This document shows, in pieces, positions 19,406 to 27,615 of a DNA stretch of 33,217 nucleotides. Position 1 is the stretch's first letter. Each line of letters opens with the position of its first letter. This DNA is from Chitinophagaceae bacterium (lineage in GTDB: Bacteria; Bacteroidota; Bacteroidia; Chitinophagales; Chitinophagaceae): the NCBI GenBank assembly GCA_903642275.1, contig CAHJWK010000039.1, forward strand, positions 1 to 33,217, written 5' to 3'. The position numbers and the translations under genes are program-made. The notes under the pieces are model-generated. The model was not told where the DNA came from. It was given only the letters and a program-made list of their open reading frames with translations, and searched no databases.

Positions 19406-19589
19406 TCACTGCGAATTGATTGTTGATTTCTGCTTCATCCATTTTGGAAACAATAGAATCTTTTAATGCAGACAGATTTGTTTTATGATTATTTTTCCTA
19501 TCAAGTAATTCAATTAAATTAAGCTCTTTAAGTTCTTTTAATAACCTGATTGCTTTTTTATTTTTCAAACCTATTAACAGTGTTTCCAT
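19383..19589 (-). pseudogene. Antitoxin gene of the decayed PIN pair, C-terminus probably frameshifted
   Basis: A 68-codon frame beginning METLLIGLKNKKAIRLLKEL. Charged helices in the middle (ELNLIELLDRKNNHKTNLSA) fit a small antitoxin. It overlaps the start of the PIN remnant. In the alternative frame the overlap reads IRSEWQRDI then TAA (19387-19389), a much more natural antitoxin ending than the in-frame FAVNGKGIFN. The junction AACAATCAATTCGC could result from loss of one 4-nt CAAT/TCAA unit. I infer that this gene is also damaged, but an intact divergent short form cannot be excluded. Confidence 0.6.
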
Positions 19590-19626
19590 TGAATCTTTTT
19601 CGTAAAATTAAAATAATAAACACACA

Positions 19627-20709
19627 TTAATTTTTAAACGCATCCAGCGCTTCTGTTGGTTTGCCGTTGTTATCAAATGCGCCAAGTGAATAACCTTGCC
19701 AGTTATTATAGCTTTCGGGTTCCCAATAAAAAACGCCAAGCCCGTTATTGCTGATAACAGATTTTGTTTTTGTAATGATGTCCGATAAAAAAGATTTGCA
19801 GGCGGCAGAATCAGTCCAGCTCATACCAACCTCGCAAATCATAACAGGTTTGTTGTAACGGGTAATCATATCATTCATATTGCTTAAACATTGGGCATCA
19901 AGGTCTGACCAGTTTGTTGATGAAGGGTATAATGACATGCCGATAATATCCCATTTTGCATTGTTGCTTTTTAATCCATCGAAAATGTAGCGGAACAAAT
20001 TATTATCGAATCCATTTGAAACATGCACGATAACTTTTGCTGTATCATCAACAGATTTTACAGCATCATAACCAGCAGTAACAAGTGCTGCAAAGTTTGC
20101 CATATTTTTAGAAGCACGCCCATCTTCCCACAACATGCCATCGCTTACTTCATTACCAACCTGCACCCATTCAGGAACAATGCCATTGCTTTTTAATGTA
20201 TCCAACACATGTTTTGTATATGATGCTAATGTGTCCTTCAAATCATTAAAACTTAACGCTGACCATGCCGCCGGTTTATTTTGCTTGCCTGGGTCAGCCC
20301 AATAATCGCTATAATGAAAATCAATCATAATGCGCAGGCCGGTTGCTTTTGCGCGTTTTGCTTTTGCAACAACATCAGCCGTGTTGCACCAACCATCAGT
20401 GGGGTTTACCCATGCACGCAAACGAATTGCATTAATGCCTTCATCTTTCATAACCTGGTAACAATCTTCCTGCACGTTGGCGCGATTATAAAATATATAA
20501 CCTAACGCTTCTATTTGTGTAAGCCAGCTTATATCTGCGCCTTTAACAAACGTTGAGTTACTTATAACAGCAGTATCTGGTGCTGTTGTAGTATCAGGTG
20601 GATTAGTGGTTGTTGTATCGCCACCATTATTTGGAGGAGCAGAATTGCTTTTGCTGCAACTCGTAATAAATACTGCTAAAAGAGAAAAGATTAATATGTG
20701 TTTTTTCAT
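19627..20709 (-). CDS. GH53 arabinogalactan endo-beta-1,4-galactanase, lipoprotein
   Basis: A 360-residue endo-galactanase that hydrolyses internal beta-1,4-galactosyl bonds of pectic galactan. It has a lipoprotein signal with lipidated C18 (LAVFITSC), a Ser/Pro/Thr-rich tether (residues 19-50), then the GH53 TIM barrel: FVKGADISWLTQIEALG, IRLRAWVNP, MIDFHYSDYWADPGKQNKPA, acid/base E187 (VGNEVSDG), nucleophile E293 (ICEVG), and the terminal FYWEPESYNNWQGY block. The long tether and lipid anchor suggest display on the cell surface. The start lies 24 nt after the lacI stop, so the two are probably one transcription unit. It resembles the GH53 domain of the neighbouring fusion, with the shared string DFHYSDYWADPGKQ. 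Confidence 0.94.
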   Translation of the reverse strand: MKKHILIFSLLAVFITSCSKSNSAPPNNGGDTTTTNPPDTTTAPDTAVISNSTFVKGADISWLTQIEALGYIFYNRANVQEDCYQVMKDEGINAIRLRAWVNPTDGWCNTADVVAKAKRAKATGLRIMIDFHYSDYWADPGKQNKPAAWSALSFNDLKDTLASYTKHVLDTLKSNGIVPEWVQVGNEVSDGMLWEDGRASKNMANFAALVTAGYDAVKSVDDTAKVIVHVSNGFDNNLFRYIFDGLKSNNAKWDIIGMSLYPSSTNWSDLDAQCLSNMNDMITRYNKPVMICEVGMSWTDSAACKSFLSDIITKTKSVISNNGLGVFYWEPESYNNWQGYSLGAFDNNGKPTEALDAFKN

Positions 20710-20733
20710 AGCAAGTACAAAAATTAAAAGTGA

Positions 20734-21759
20734 TTATTGCTTTCTTTGTGACGATTGCCTGAAAATTGGAACAGGATTTAGAACAATTTTCTTTTCTATT
20801 GATGTTCCATTTTTATTTTCCATTATTTGAAGTAATAATTCAAATGATTCTTTACCCATTGTAATGGTTTGCTGGTCTATAGTTGATAAAGCCGGGGTAA
20901 TATGCTCACTAAATAATTCATTAGCAAAACCAAATACGCCAAACTCTTCAGGGATTTTTATGTTGCGTAATTTTAATTCTTTCATTATACCAAGTGCTGT
21001 AAAATCTTCTGCTGCAAAAACAGCATCAGGTTTTTGTTTGAGTGAAAGAAATTGTTGCATCGCTTTTTTGCCTGATTCAATAGAAACATTTCCTTCATAA
21101 ATAAAATCTTTATTTAAAAGATGATTATGCTGTTTCAATGCATCTTCATAACCTCTCTTCCTATCAAAAAAAACCTTTACCTGTAACGGGCCTGAAACAT
21201 GCGCAATGTGTTTATAACCATTTTTAATTAAATGTTCTGTTGCTATGCAAGCGCCTTTATAATCATCAATCACAACAGAAGAAACGCCTGCATTATCACT
21301 TGCACGATCAAAAAAAACAACCGGCACTTTTTTCTTTTTAATCAGGGCTTTATAATAATTATAATCAATGGTGTCCTTTGCAACCGAAACCAGGATTCCA
21401 TCAACTTGTGCTGCTAAAAAAGTCTCAATACCTTTTATTTCATGATCATGTGTTTCATTTGATTGATACAGCAGCACATTATAACCTTTTTCATTGGCAC
21501 ATTTTTCAATACCATGCACAACCGAACCAAAAAAATTTGTGTCAGCTGAAGGAATTATAACACCAATGGTAAATGTTTTGCCTGACCGGAGAGAAGAAGC
21601 AACCAGGTTTCTTTTATAATTAAGCTGGCTGGCAACTTTAAGCACAGACTGTTTGGTTGATGCACTGATTTTCGGGTGGTCACTCAATGCTCTTGAAACA
21701 GTTGCCGTTGTAATTTTTAGTTTATCTGCTATATTCGATAATGTTGCAGGCTTATCCAT
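20734..21759 (-). CDS. LacI-family transcriptional regulator of the galactan locus
   Basis: 341 residues from ATG 21759. The helix-turn-helix and hinge are at the N-terminus (TLSNIADKLKITTATVSRAL, then SDHPKISAST), followed by a periplasmic-binding-protein-like effector domain (TIGVIIPSADTNFFGSVVHG, VVFFDRASDNAGVSSVVIDD, PDAVFAAEDFTALGIMKELK, EFGVFGFANELFSEHITPAL). An upstream in-frame ATG at 21825 would add 22 residues before the HTH, which is not family-like, and that ATG lies inside a TAnnTTTG element. It is divergent from susC and leads into the GH53 gene. The likely effector is galactose, a galacto-oligosaccharide or a derivative. Confidence 0.92.
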   Translation of the reverse strand: MDKPATLSNIADKLKITTATVSRALSDHPKISASTKQSVLKVASQLNYKRNLVASSLRSGKTFTIGVIIPSADTNFFGSVVHGIEKCANEKGYNVLLYQSNETHDHEIKGIETFLAAQVDGILVSVAKDTIDYNYYKALIKKKKVPVVFFDRASDNAGVSSVVIDDYKGACIATEHLIKNGYKHIAHVSGPLQVKVFFDRKRGYEDALKQHNHLLNKDFIYEGNVSIESGKKAMQQFLSLKQKPDAVFAAEDFTALGIMKELKLRNIKIPEEFGVFGFANELFSEHITPALSTIDQQTITMGKESFELLLQIMENKNGTSIEKKIVLNPVPIFRQSSQRKQ

Positions 21760-22156
21760 TAGTGCAATCGTTTGTCTGTAATTACAGCCTTGATGTTTTT
21801 CAACTTTAGCTGTATAGGCAAACATAAATTAATTATTCAAAAAAATTGGAGAATCGAAAATAATGTTCATATTTGTGCAAACGTTTGCATTATTAAAAAT
21901 TTTTTTGTTCATGCAACTTTTTTTTAAAAAAATTTGTTTTAATAGTGTATTAATTACACATCTGTTTGTTTACGGTTAATAATTAATTTGCTTTGTTATA
22001 TGATAGGTTGCTTTTGCTTGCTAAATCTACAGCTATTCACTGTCAGCTATAATAAAATCAAATTAATACCAGGCAAAGGCAATTTTTTTATGCTGCATTC
22101 AAACAAATTTTTATTTCACCTTACAAACAATTTTCAACAACATAATCAATTGTTAT
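21760..22156. promoter_or_regulatory. Divergent control region between lacI and susC
   Basis: No gene is seen in these 397 bp. It holds a perfect TAnnTTTG on the minus strand (TATGTTTG, 21819-21826) suited to lacI, an imperfect plus-strand -7 (CATATTTG, 21868-21875) with a TTG 19 bp upstream (21846-21848), and the 14-bp palindrome described separately. The stretch 21890-22156 is very AT-rich and would form a leader of about 270 nt for susC if the plus-strand promoter is real. A short frame from 21988 in this stretch is not supported. Confidence 0.5.
21876..21889. promoter_or_regulatory. LacI-type operator palindrome
   Basis: TGCAAACGTTTGCA is a perfect 14-bp palindrome with the central CG typical of LacI-family operators. 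It directly follows the putative susC -7 element CATATTTG, so a bound repressor would block susC, and it lies about 50 bp upstream of the lacI -7. It is the only such site I see in the locus. Confidence 0.8.
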
Positions 22157-25141
22157 ATGAATCTCAAACGGCTGTTTATAAGCTTTATAATATTGACATC
22201 AATCAGTATTACTACCTGGGCGCAAAAAACAATTACTGGTATTGTAACCGATTCTGCTAATGCACTACCTCTTGCAGGTGTTACTATTAAGGCCAATGGT
22301 GCTTCTGCTGCAACCGTATCTGGCACAAATGGAAAATTTTCTCTTACAGTGCCGGCAAATATAGAAACAGTTAATGTTTCTTATATTGGTTACAGGTCAC
22401 AGCAGGTTAAAATTACAGATGGAAATTTGAGTATTGCTTTAGCCGGCACAGCAGGCAGTTTAAATGAAGTTGTTGTGGTTGCTTATGGAACCAAACGTAA
22501 AAGCGATCTTACAGGTTCAATAACTTCAGTAACAGCAAAAGATTTTCAAAAAGGAAATATTGTTTCTTCAGACCAGTTACTTGTTGGTAAAGTGGCAGGC
22601 TTACAGGTAACAGCAGGAGGTGGTTCTCCCGGAAGTGGAAGCAAGATCAGAATACGCGGGGGTGCATCGCTCAATGCAAGCAATGATCCGCTTATAGTAA
22701 TTGATGGTGTGCCGATTGATAATGCTACCGGCGCAAATTTGCTCGCTGGTTCATCCAATTTTCTTAATACTATTGATCCGAATGATATTGAGTCAATCAG
22801 TGTTTTAAAAGATGCATCAGCCACTGCTCAATATGGTTCAAGAGCATCAAACGGAGTTATAATAGTAACCACTAAAAAGGGTCAGCCTGGAAAAGTAAAA
22901 TTTAATTTTAATACACAGGCTTCTCTAAGTGATGTTACTAAATATGTACCTGTTTTAAATGCAGACCAGGTAACACAGATTGTAAATAAATATGCTGATT
23001 CTACAGGTGATAAAACCTGGAGCAGTTTATTAGGAAAAGCTAATACCAACTGGCAGGATTTAATTTATCAGGATGCATTTGGAACTGATAATAATCTAAG
23101 CGCAAGCGGCGCTTTTTATAAAATACCATTTAGAATTTCTGGCGGTTTCAGCGATCAGCAAGGTGTTTTAAAAACAGACAGATTCGGCCGTGTTTCAACA
23201 TCATTAAACTTGTCGCCCAAATTTTTTGACAATCATTTACAGGTAAATGTGAACGTAAAATATAGTCATACACATAATAATTTTGCAAATCAGGATGCAA
23301 TTGGTGCAGCTGTTTCATTTGATCCTACGCAATCGCCATATGCAACTAATAAGTATGGTGGATACTTTGAATGGCTTCAGGCAAATGGAAATGTAATTGG
23401 CACAAATGGTGCTGCGGCATCTCCTAATCCTTTAGATCTTCTGGATATAGATTATAATGTTTCTAATGTTGACAGGATGATTGGTAATGTACAGTTAGAT
23501 TATAAATTTCATTTTTTACCTGATTTGCATTTGATAGTAAACGAAGGGTATGATAGAGCATGGGCAGAAGGAGATCATAATCTTGATTCAACATCTGCGA
23601 TAGCCAATTACAAGGGAGGGATATTTACGCATTATAAACAAGGTAAATCCAATGTATTGTCTGATGTTTCTTTGTTTTACAATAAAGAATTAAGTGCCAG
23701 TACTAAATTTGATGTTTTGTTATTGCATAGCTATCAGGATTTTTTTACTAATGTTTACAGTATTCCAAATTATAACCAAAGTGGCGCTGTGGATTCAACT
23801 ACAATTCCAACTTATGCTACAGACAAACCAGAATACAGATTAGAATCGTATTTAGGCAGAGTGAATTTTACATTAGCAAACAAATATCTTTTAACAGCTT
23901 CTTTGCGCCGCGATGCCAGCTCTAAGTTCTCGTCTTCAAACCGGGTAGGCTACTTTCCTGCAGGCGCACTGGCATGGAAATTAAAAGAAGAGTTTTTTAA
24001 AAATACCAATATATTGAGTGAGCTGAAGTTAAGGCTCGGTTTGGGTGTAACGGGCCAGCAGGATGGCATTGCTTATTATTCTTATTTACCGGTGTACTAT
24101 CAAAGTACCTCTACCGCCCAATATGAATTCGGTAACAACTATTATTATTTTTTACGTCCATCAGCTTATGATCCTAATATAAAGTGGGAAACAACAACAA
24201 CTGCTAACATCGGTTTAGATTATGGATTTTTAAATAATAGAATTTCAGGAAGTATAGATTTTTATCAGAAAAAAACTAAAGACCTTTTAAGTATTGTACC
24301 TATTGCGCCGGGTGCTAATTTCGATATAACACTTCTTACAAATGTAGGTAACATGACAAACAAAGGTGTTGAGTTTACTTTAAATACAACGCCAGTGCAA
24401 ACCAAAACTTTTACCTGGAACTTAAATTTTAATATTAGTTATAACAAATCAAAAATTACCAATCTTCTTAAAAATCCTGACCCAAGTTTTACAGGCATTG
24501 ATGTAAGTACAATAAGTGGTGGTACAGGGAATACGATTGGAAAATTTGCTGTTGATTATGCACCTTACACCTTTCTTGTTTATAAACAGGTATATGATCA
24601 AAAAACAGGTAAACCAATTGAAGGCTTATATGCAGATTTAAACAGAGACGGACAAATAACCGATGCAGATCGTTATTACTATAAGAAACCTGCACCTGAT
24701 GTAATATCTGGTATTAGTACCCAGGTTGGTTATAAACAATGGACTTTAGGTTTGGCAGGTCACGCATCATTTGGTAATTATTCTTATAATAACTTCTTTT
24801 CAAATTCAGGTGTTTTAAGAGGTATTCAAAATCCTTTACATTATATTCAAAATGTTTCTCAAAATTATCTGAATACAAATTTCTCAAACAATCAATATTT
24901 ATCTGATTACTACATTGAGAATGCATCTTTCTTTAGGTTGGATAATATAAATCTTGGCTATAACGCCGGCAAGGTTTTACACAATGCTGCAAGTTTAGTA
25001 ATAACTGCTAATGTTCAGAATGTATTTATCATAACAAAATACAAAGGATTAGATCCTGAAATTGCCAATGATCAGGGCATTGATAATAACATTTATCCAC
25101 GTCCACGTATCTATTCAATAGGGCTTAACTTAAACTTTTAA
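22157..25141 (+). CDS. SusC/RagA-family TonB-linked outer-membrane transporter
   Basis: A 994-residue outer-membrane importer of oligosaccharides. It has a signal peptide (residues 1-23, cleavage after TTWA), a carboxypeptidase-like domain (ITGIVTDSANALPLAGVTIK through about residue 100), the SusC plug hallmark LNEVVVVAYGTKRKSDLTGS, KVAGLQVTAGGGSPGSGSKI, RIRGGASLNASNDPLIVIDG, SISVLKDASATAQYGSRASN, and a 22-strand-type barrel ending in the aromatic strand IYSIGLNLNF. It is full length with no lesions. It is first in the susCDEF block and starts 4 nt before susD. The adjacent GH53 and GH2 genes make beta-1,4-galacto-oligosaccharides the likely cargo, which is an inference from context. Confidence 0.96.
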   Translation: MNLKRLFISFIILTSISITTWAQKTITGIVTDSANALPLAGVTIKANGASAATVSGTNGKFSLTVPANIETVNVSYIGYRSQQVKITDGNLSIALAGTAGSLNEVVVVAYGTKRKSDLTGSITSVTAKDFQKGNIVSSDQLLVGKVAGLQVTAGGGSPGSGSKIRIRGGASLNASNDPLIVIDGVPIDNATGANLLAGSSNFLNTIDPNDIESISVLKDASATAQYGSRASNGVIIVTTKKGQPGKVKFNFNTQASLSDVTKYVPVLNADQVTQIVNKYADSTGDKTWSSLLGKANTNWQDLIYQDAFGTDNNLSASGAFYKIPFRISGGFSDQQGVLKTDRFGRVSTSLNLSPKFFDNHLQVNVNVKYSHTHNNFANQDAIGAAVSFDPTQSPYATNKYGGYFEWLQANGNVIGTNGAAASPNPLDLLDIDYNVSNVDRMIGNVQLDYKFHFLPDLHLIVNEGYDRAWAEGDHNLDSTSAIANYKGGIFTHYKQGKSNVLSDVSLFYNKELSASTKFDVLLLHSYQDFFTNVYSIPNYNQSGAVDSTTIPTYATDKPEYRLESYLGRVNFTLANKYLLTASLRRDASSKFSSSNRVGYFPAGALAWKLKEEFFKNTNILSELKLRLGLGVTGQQDGIAYYSYLPVYYQSTSTAQYEFGNNYYYFLRPSAYDPNIKWETTTTANIGLDYGFLNNRISGSIDFYQKKTKDLLSIVPIAPGANFDITLLTNVGNMTNKGVEFTLNTTPVQTKTFTWNLNFNISYNKSKITNLLKNPDPSFTGIDVSTISGGTGNTIGKFAVDYAPYTFLVYKQVYDQKTGKPIEGLYADLNRDGQITDADRYYYKKPAPDVISGISTQVGYKQWTLGLAGHASFGNYSYNNFFSNSGVLRGIQNPLHYIQNVSQNYLNTNFSNNQYLSDYYIENASFFRLDNINLGYNAGKVLHNAASLVITANVQNVFIITKYKGLDPEIANDQGIDNNIYPRPRIYSIGLNLNF

Positions 25142-25145
25142 TTAT

Positions 25146-26747
25146 ATGAAAAGTAAATTATCGATACCTGCTTTTATTTATGCAGTTATAATTTTTTGTA
25201 CAGGCTCATGTTCAAAAAAATTAGATCTGAATCCTGTAAATGCACTTACACCTGTAACCGTTTATTCAACAGCAGATGGTTATCTGTCAGTTTTGGCTAA
25301 AATATATGGCACTTTATCTATTACCGGCAATCAGGGACCTTCGGGCCAACCGGATATTGGTGGCGGTCTTGATGAAGGTTCACAAGTGGCATTTATACGC
25401 GGTTTTTTTAACTGTGAGGAATTGCCAACAGATGAAGCAATTGTTGCATGGAACGATCAGACTATTCATGACTTTCATAATTTATCATGGACAAGTGCAG
25501 ATCCGTTTTTAAAAGGTATCTATGCAAGACCAATTTATAATATTACTTTGATGAATGAATACCTGCGAGAATCAACAGATGCTTCACTTGCTGCAAATGG
25601 TATATCAGGTACAGATGCATCTAACATTAAAGAAACGGTTTCAGAAGTACGCTTTTTGCGAGCTTATAATTACTGGGTAATGCTTGATCTTTTTGGTAAA
25701 TCAACATTTATTACAGAACAGGATCAGGTAGGTACTGCCTTGCCTAAAGAAATAAGCCGCGATAGTTTATTTAGTTATATTGAAAATGAGCTACTGGCTA
25801 TACAAACCACTTTAGCACCTGCAAAAACTGCGGAATACGGTTGAGTTGACCAAAGTGCTGACTGGGCGTTATTGGCACGGCTATATTTAAACGCAAAAGT
25901 TTATACAGGCACTGAAAGATATACTGATGCGCTTACTTATGCTAAAAAGGTTATAGCGGCAGGTTATAGTTTACATGCCTCTTATCCTGAACTTTTTATG
26001 GCTGATAACAATAAATGCACAGACGAAATAATCTGGTCTGTTAACTGTGATGGATTACGTACACAAGCTTATGGAAATACTACATTTATTGTACATTGTG
26101 CTAGTGGAGATGACCATAACGATTATGGCGTAGCAGGCGGCTGGGATGGATACCGTGCAACCCAGGGTTTGGCAAATCTTTTTCCTGATTTAAGCGGCGC
26201 TACAGATAAAAGAGCATTATTTACAACGAGTGTTTATAGCACAAGTGAAACCCAAATAGCCATTTCAGATGTTAGCAATTTTAGCAACGGTTTACATGTA
26301 AAGAAATTTATAAATGTGCGTTCTGATGGCAAACCAACTTCAGATCCAACTAATACATACTCTGATATAGATTTTCCCGTTTTTCGCTTACCTGAAATGT
26401 ATTTAATTTACGCTGAAGCTACTTTGCGTAGCGGTAGCGGCGGAACTACAACAACGGCTTTAAATTATATAAATCAGATTCGCGCCAGAGCAGGTGCTTC
26501 GGCTATTGCTGCTATAAACTTTGATTTACAGGCAATATTAGATGAAAGAGGCAGGGAATTATATTGGGAAGGATTTCGCCGCACAGATTTAATTCGTTAT
26601 GACCTCCTGACAACAAATACTTATTTATGGCCATGGAAAGGTGGTATAGCTTCAGGAACAGGTGCTGACACCAAGTATAATATTTTTCCTGTTCCTACGG
26701 CAAATATTACAGCAAACACCAACCTTACACAAAACACAGGTTATTAA
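25146..26747 (+). pseudogene. SusD/RagB-family nutrient-binding lipoprotein gene interrupted by one in-frame TGA
   Basis: One continuous frame of 533 codons with a single TGA at 25842-25844 (codon 233). The first part carries the lipobox (FCTGSC, C22), KKLDLNP and the helix ETVSEVRFLRAYNYWVMLDL. After the stop the frame continues without shift as VDQSADWALLARLYLNAKVY, the standard SusD helix, through FPVFRLPEMYLIYAEATLRS to ELYWEGFRRTDLIRYD and the C-terminus. The codon sits where relatives usually have Arg (YGR.D..A.WALLARLYLNA), so CGA to TGA is the simplest history. The product binds substrate on top of SusC; truncation at 232 residues would remove much of the fold. A base-call error is the main alternative. 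Confidence 0.9.
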
Positions 26748-26762
26748 TTTAAAATAGCGAAC

Positions 26763-27596
26763 ATGAAAACAATACTTAGATTATCAGCTTTAATAATTCT
26801 TTCTATATTCATATTTTCATCATGCAAAAAAGATGAAACCAAATTATATTACATGGGTGGTACTTCACCTGTTTTATCAGCAGTAGCTGCTGCTGATACG
26901 GCTAGTTATGCAAATGCAGATAAAACTATATTAACGCTTAATTGGACAAACCCAAATTATAATTTTACAACTGGTGTTAGTTCTTATAATGTTACTTATT
27001 TAATACAGATTGATACAGTAGGTTCAAACTTTACTAATCCTTCACTTAAAGAAATATCAGTAAGTGAAGATTTGTCTTACTCATTCACTTCATCTGCCTT
27101 GAATGATATAATGCTTAATCAATTAAACCTTGATACCGGCAAAATACATAACCTTGAAATGCGTGTTATATCAAATCTTGTAAATAATTCAGCGCAGTTA
27201 ACTTCAAATTCTGCTCAATACAAATTAACAGCTTATTCAATTCCACCTAAAGTAATTCCACCTTCTTCGGGCACATTATTTATTGTAGGGAGTGCAACTT
27301 CCGGAGGTTGGAATAACCCTATAACAGTTGACCCAAAAACTCAACAATTTACTCAGGTAAGCAACACAGAATATGTAATTACTATTCCGCTTGTTGCAAA
27401 TGGTGAGTACAAACTTATTGGAGAAGATGGGTCATGGGATGCGCAATGGAGTATTGCAAAAGCAGATGACGCAACAGAAATTTATGGTGGTGATTTTGTG
27501 TCTAATGGTGCAAATGTATTAGCGCCTCCGGCAGATGGCACCTATAAAATTGATGTAGATTTTCAAAAAGGAAAATTCACAGTAACTAAACAATAA
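26763..27596 (+). CDS. SusE-like surface glycan-binding lipoprotein
   Basis: 277 residues. A lipoprotein signal with lipidated C21 (IFIFSSC) is followed by a SusE N-terminal Ig-like domain (about 35-155: LTLNWTNPNYNF, YLIQIDTVGSNFTNPS, HNLEMRVISNL). The C-terminal module (about 170-277) contains LFIVGSATSGGWNNPI, YKLIGEDGSWDAQW and GTYKIDVDFQKGKFTV, the SusE/F carbohydrate-binding fold. It should hold glycan at the cell surface for the GH53 lipoprotein and SusCD. It follows susD by 15 nt and precedes the SusF-like gene by 19 nt. The module is homologous to the two C-terminal modules of the next protein. Confidence 0.88.
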   Translation: MKTILRLSALIILSIFIFSSCKKDETKLYYMGGTSPVLSAVAAADTASYANADKTILTLNWTNPNYNFTTGVSSYNVTYLIQIDTVGSNFTNPSLKEISVSEDLSYSFTSSALNDIMLNQLNLDTGKIHNLEMRVISNLVNNSAQLTSNSAQYKLTAYSIPPKVIPPSSGTLFIVGSATSGGWNNPITVDPKTQQFTQVSNTEYVITIPLVANGEYKLIGEDGSWDAQWSIAKADDATEIYGGDFVSNGANVLAPPADGTYKIDVDFQKGKFTVTKQ

Positions 27597-27615
27597 CGCT
27601 TTAATAAAACATACA

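Noticed and set aside
21760-21825. 22-residue N-terminal extension of the LacI protein
   Set aside because: LacI proteins begin right at the helix-turn-helix; the extension overlaps a TATGTTTG promoter element and has no family resemblance.
21988-22260. Short plus-strand frame in the leader of susC
   Set aside because: It overlaps the susC signal peptide in another frame and its composition is that of random AT-rich DNA.
25842-25844. Selenocysteine or recoded TGA in susD
   Set aside because: No Cys/Sec is expected at this position in SusD, no SECIS-like hairpin is obvious downstream, and TGA terminates other genes here, such as the first gene at 2862.
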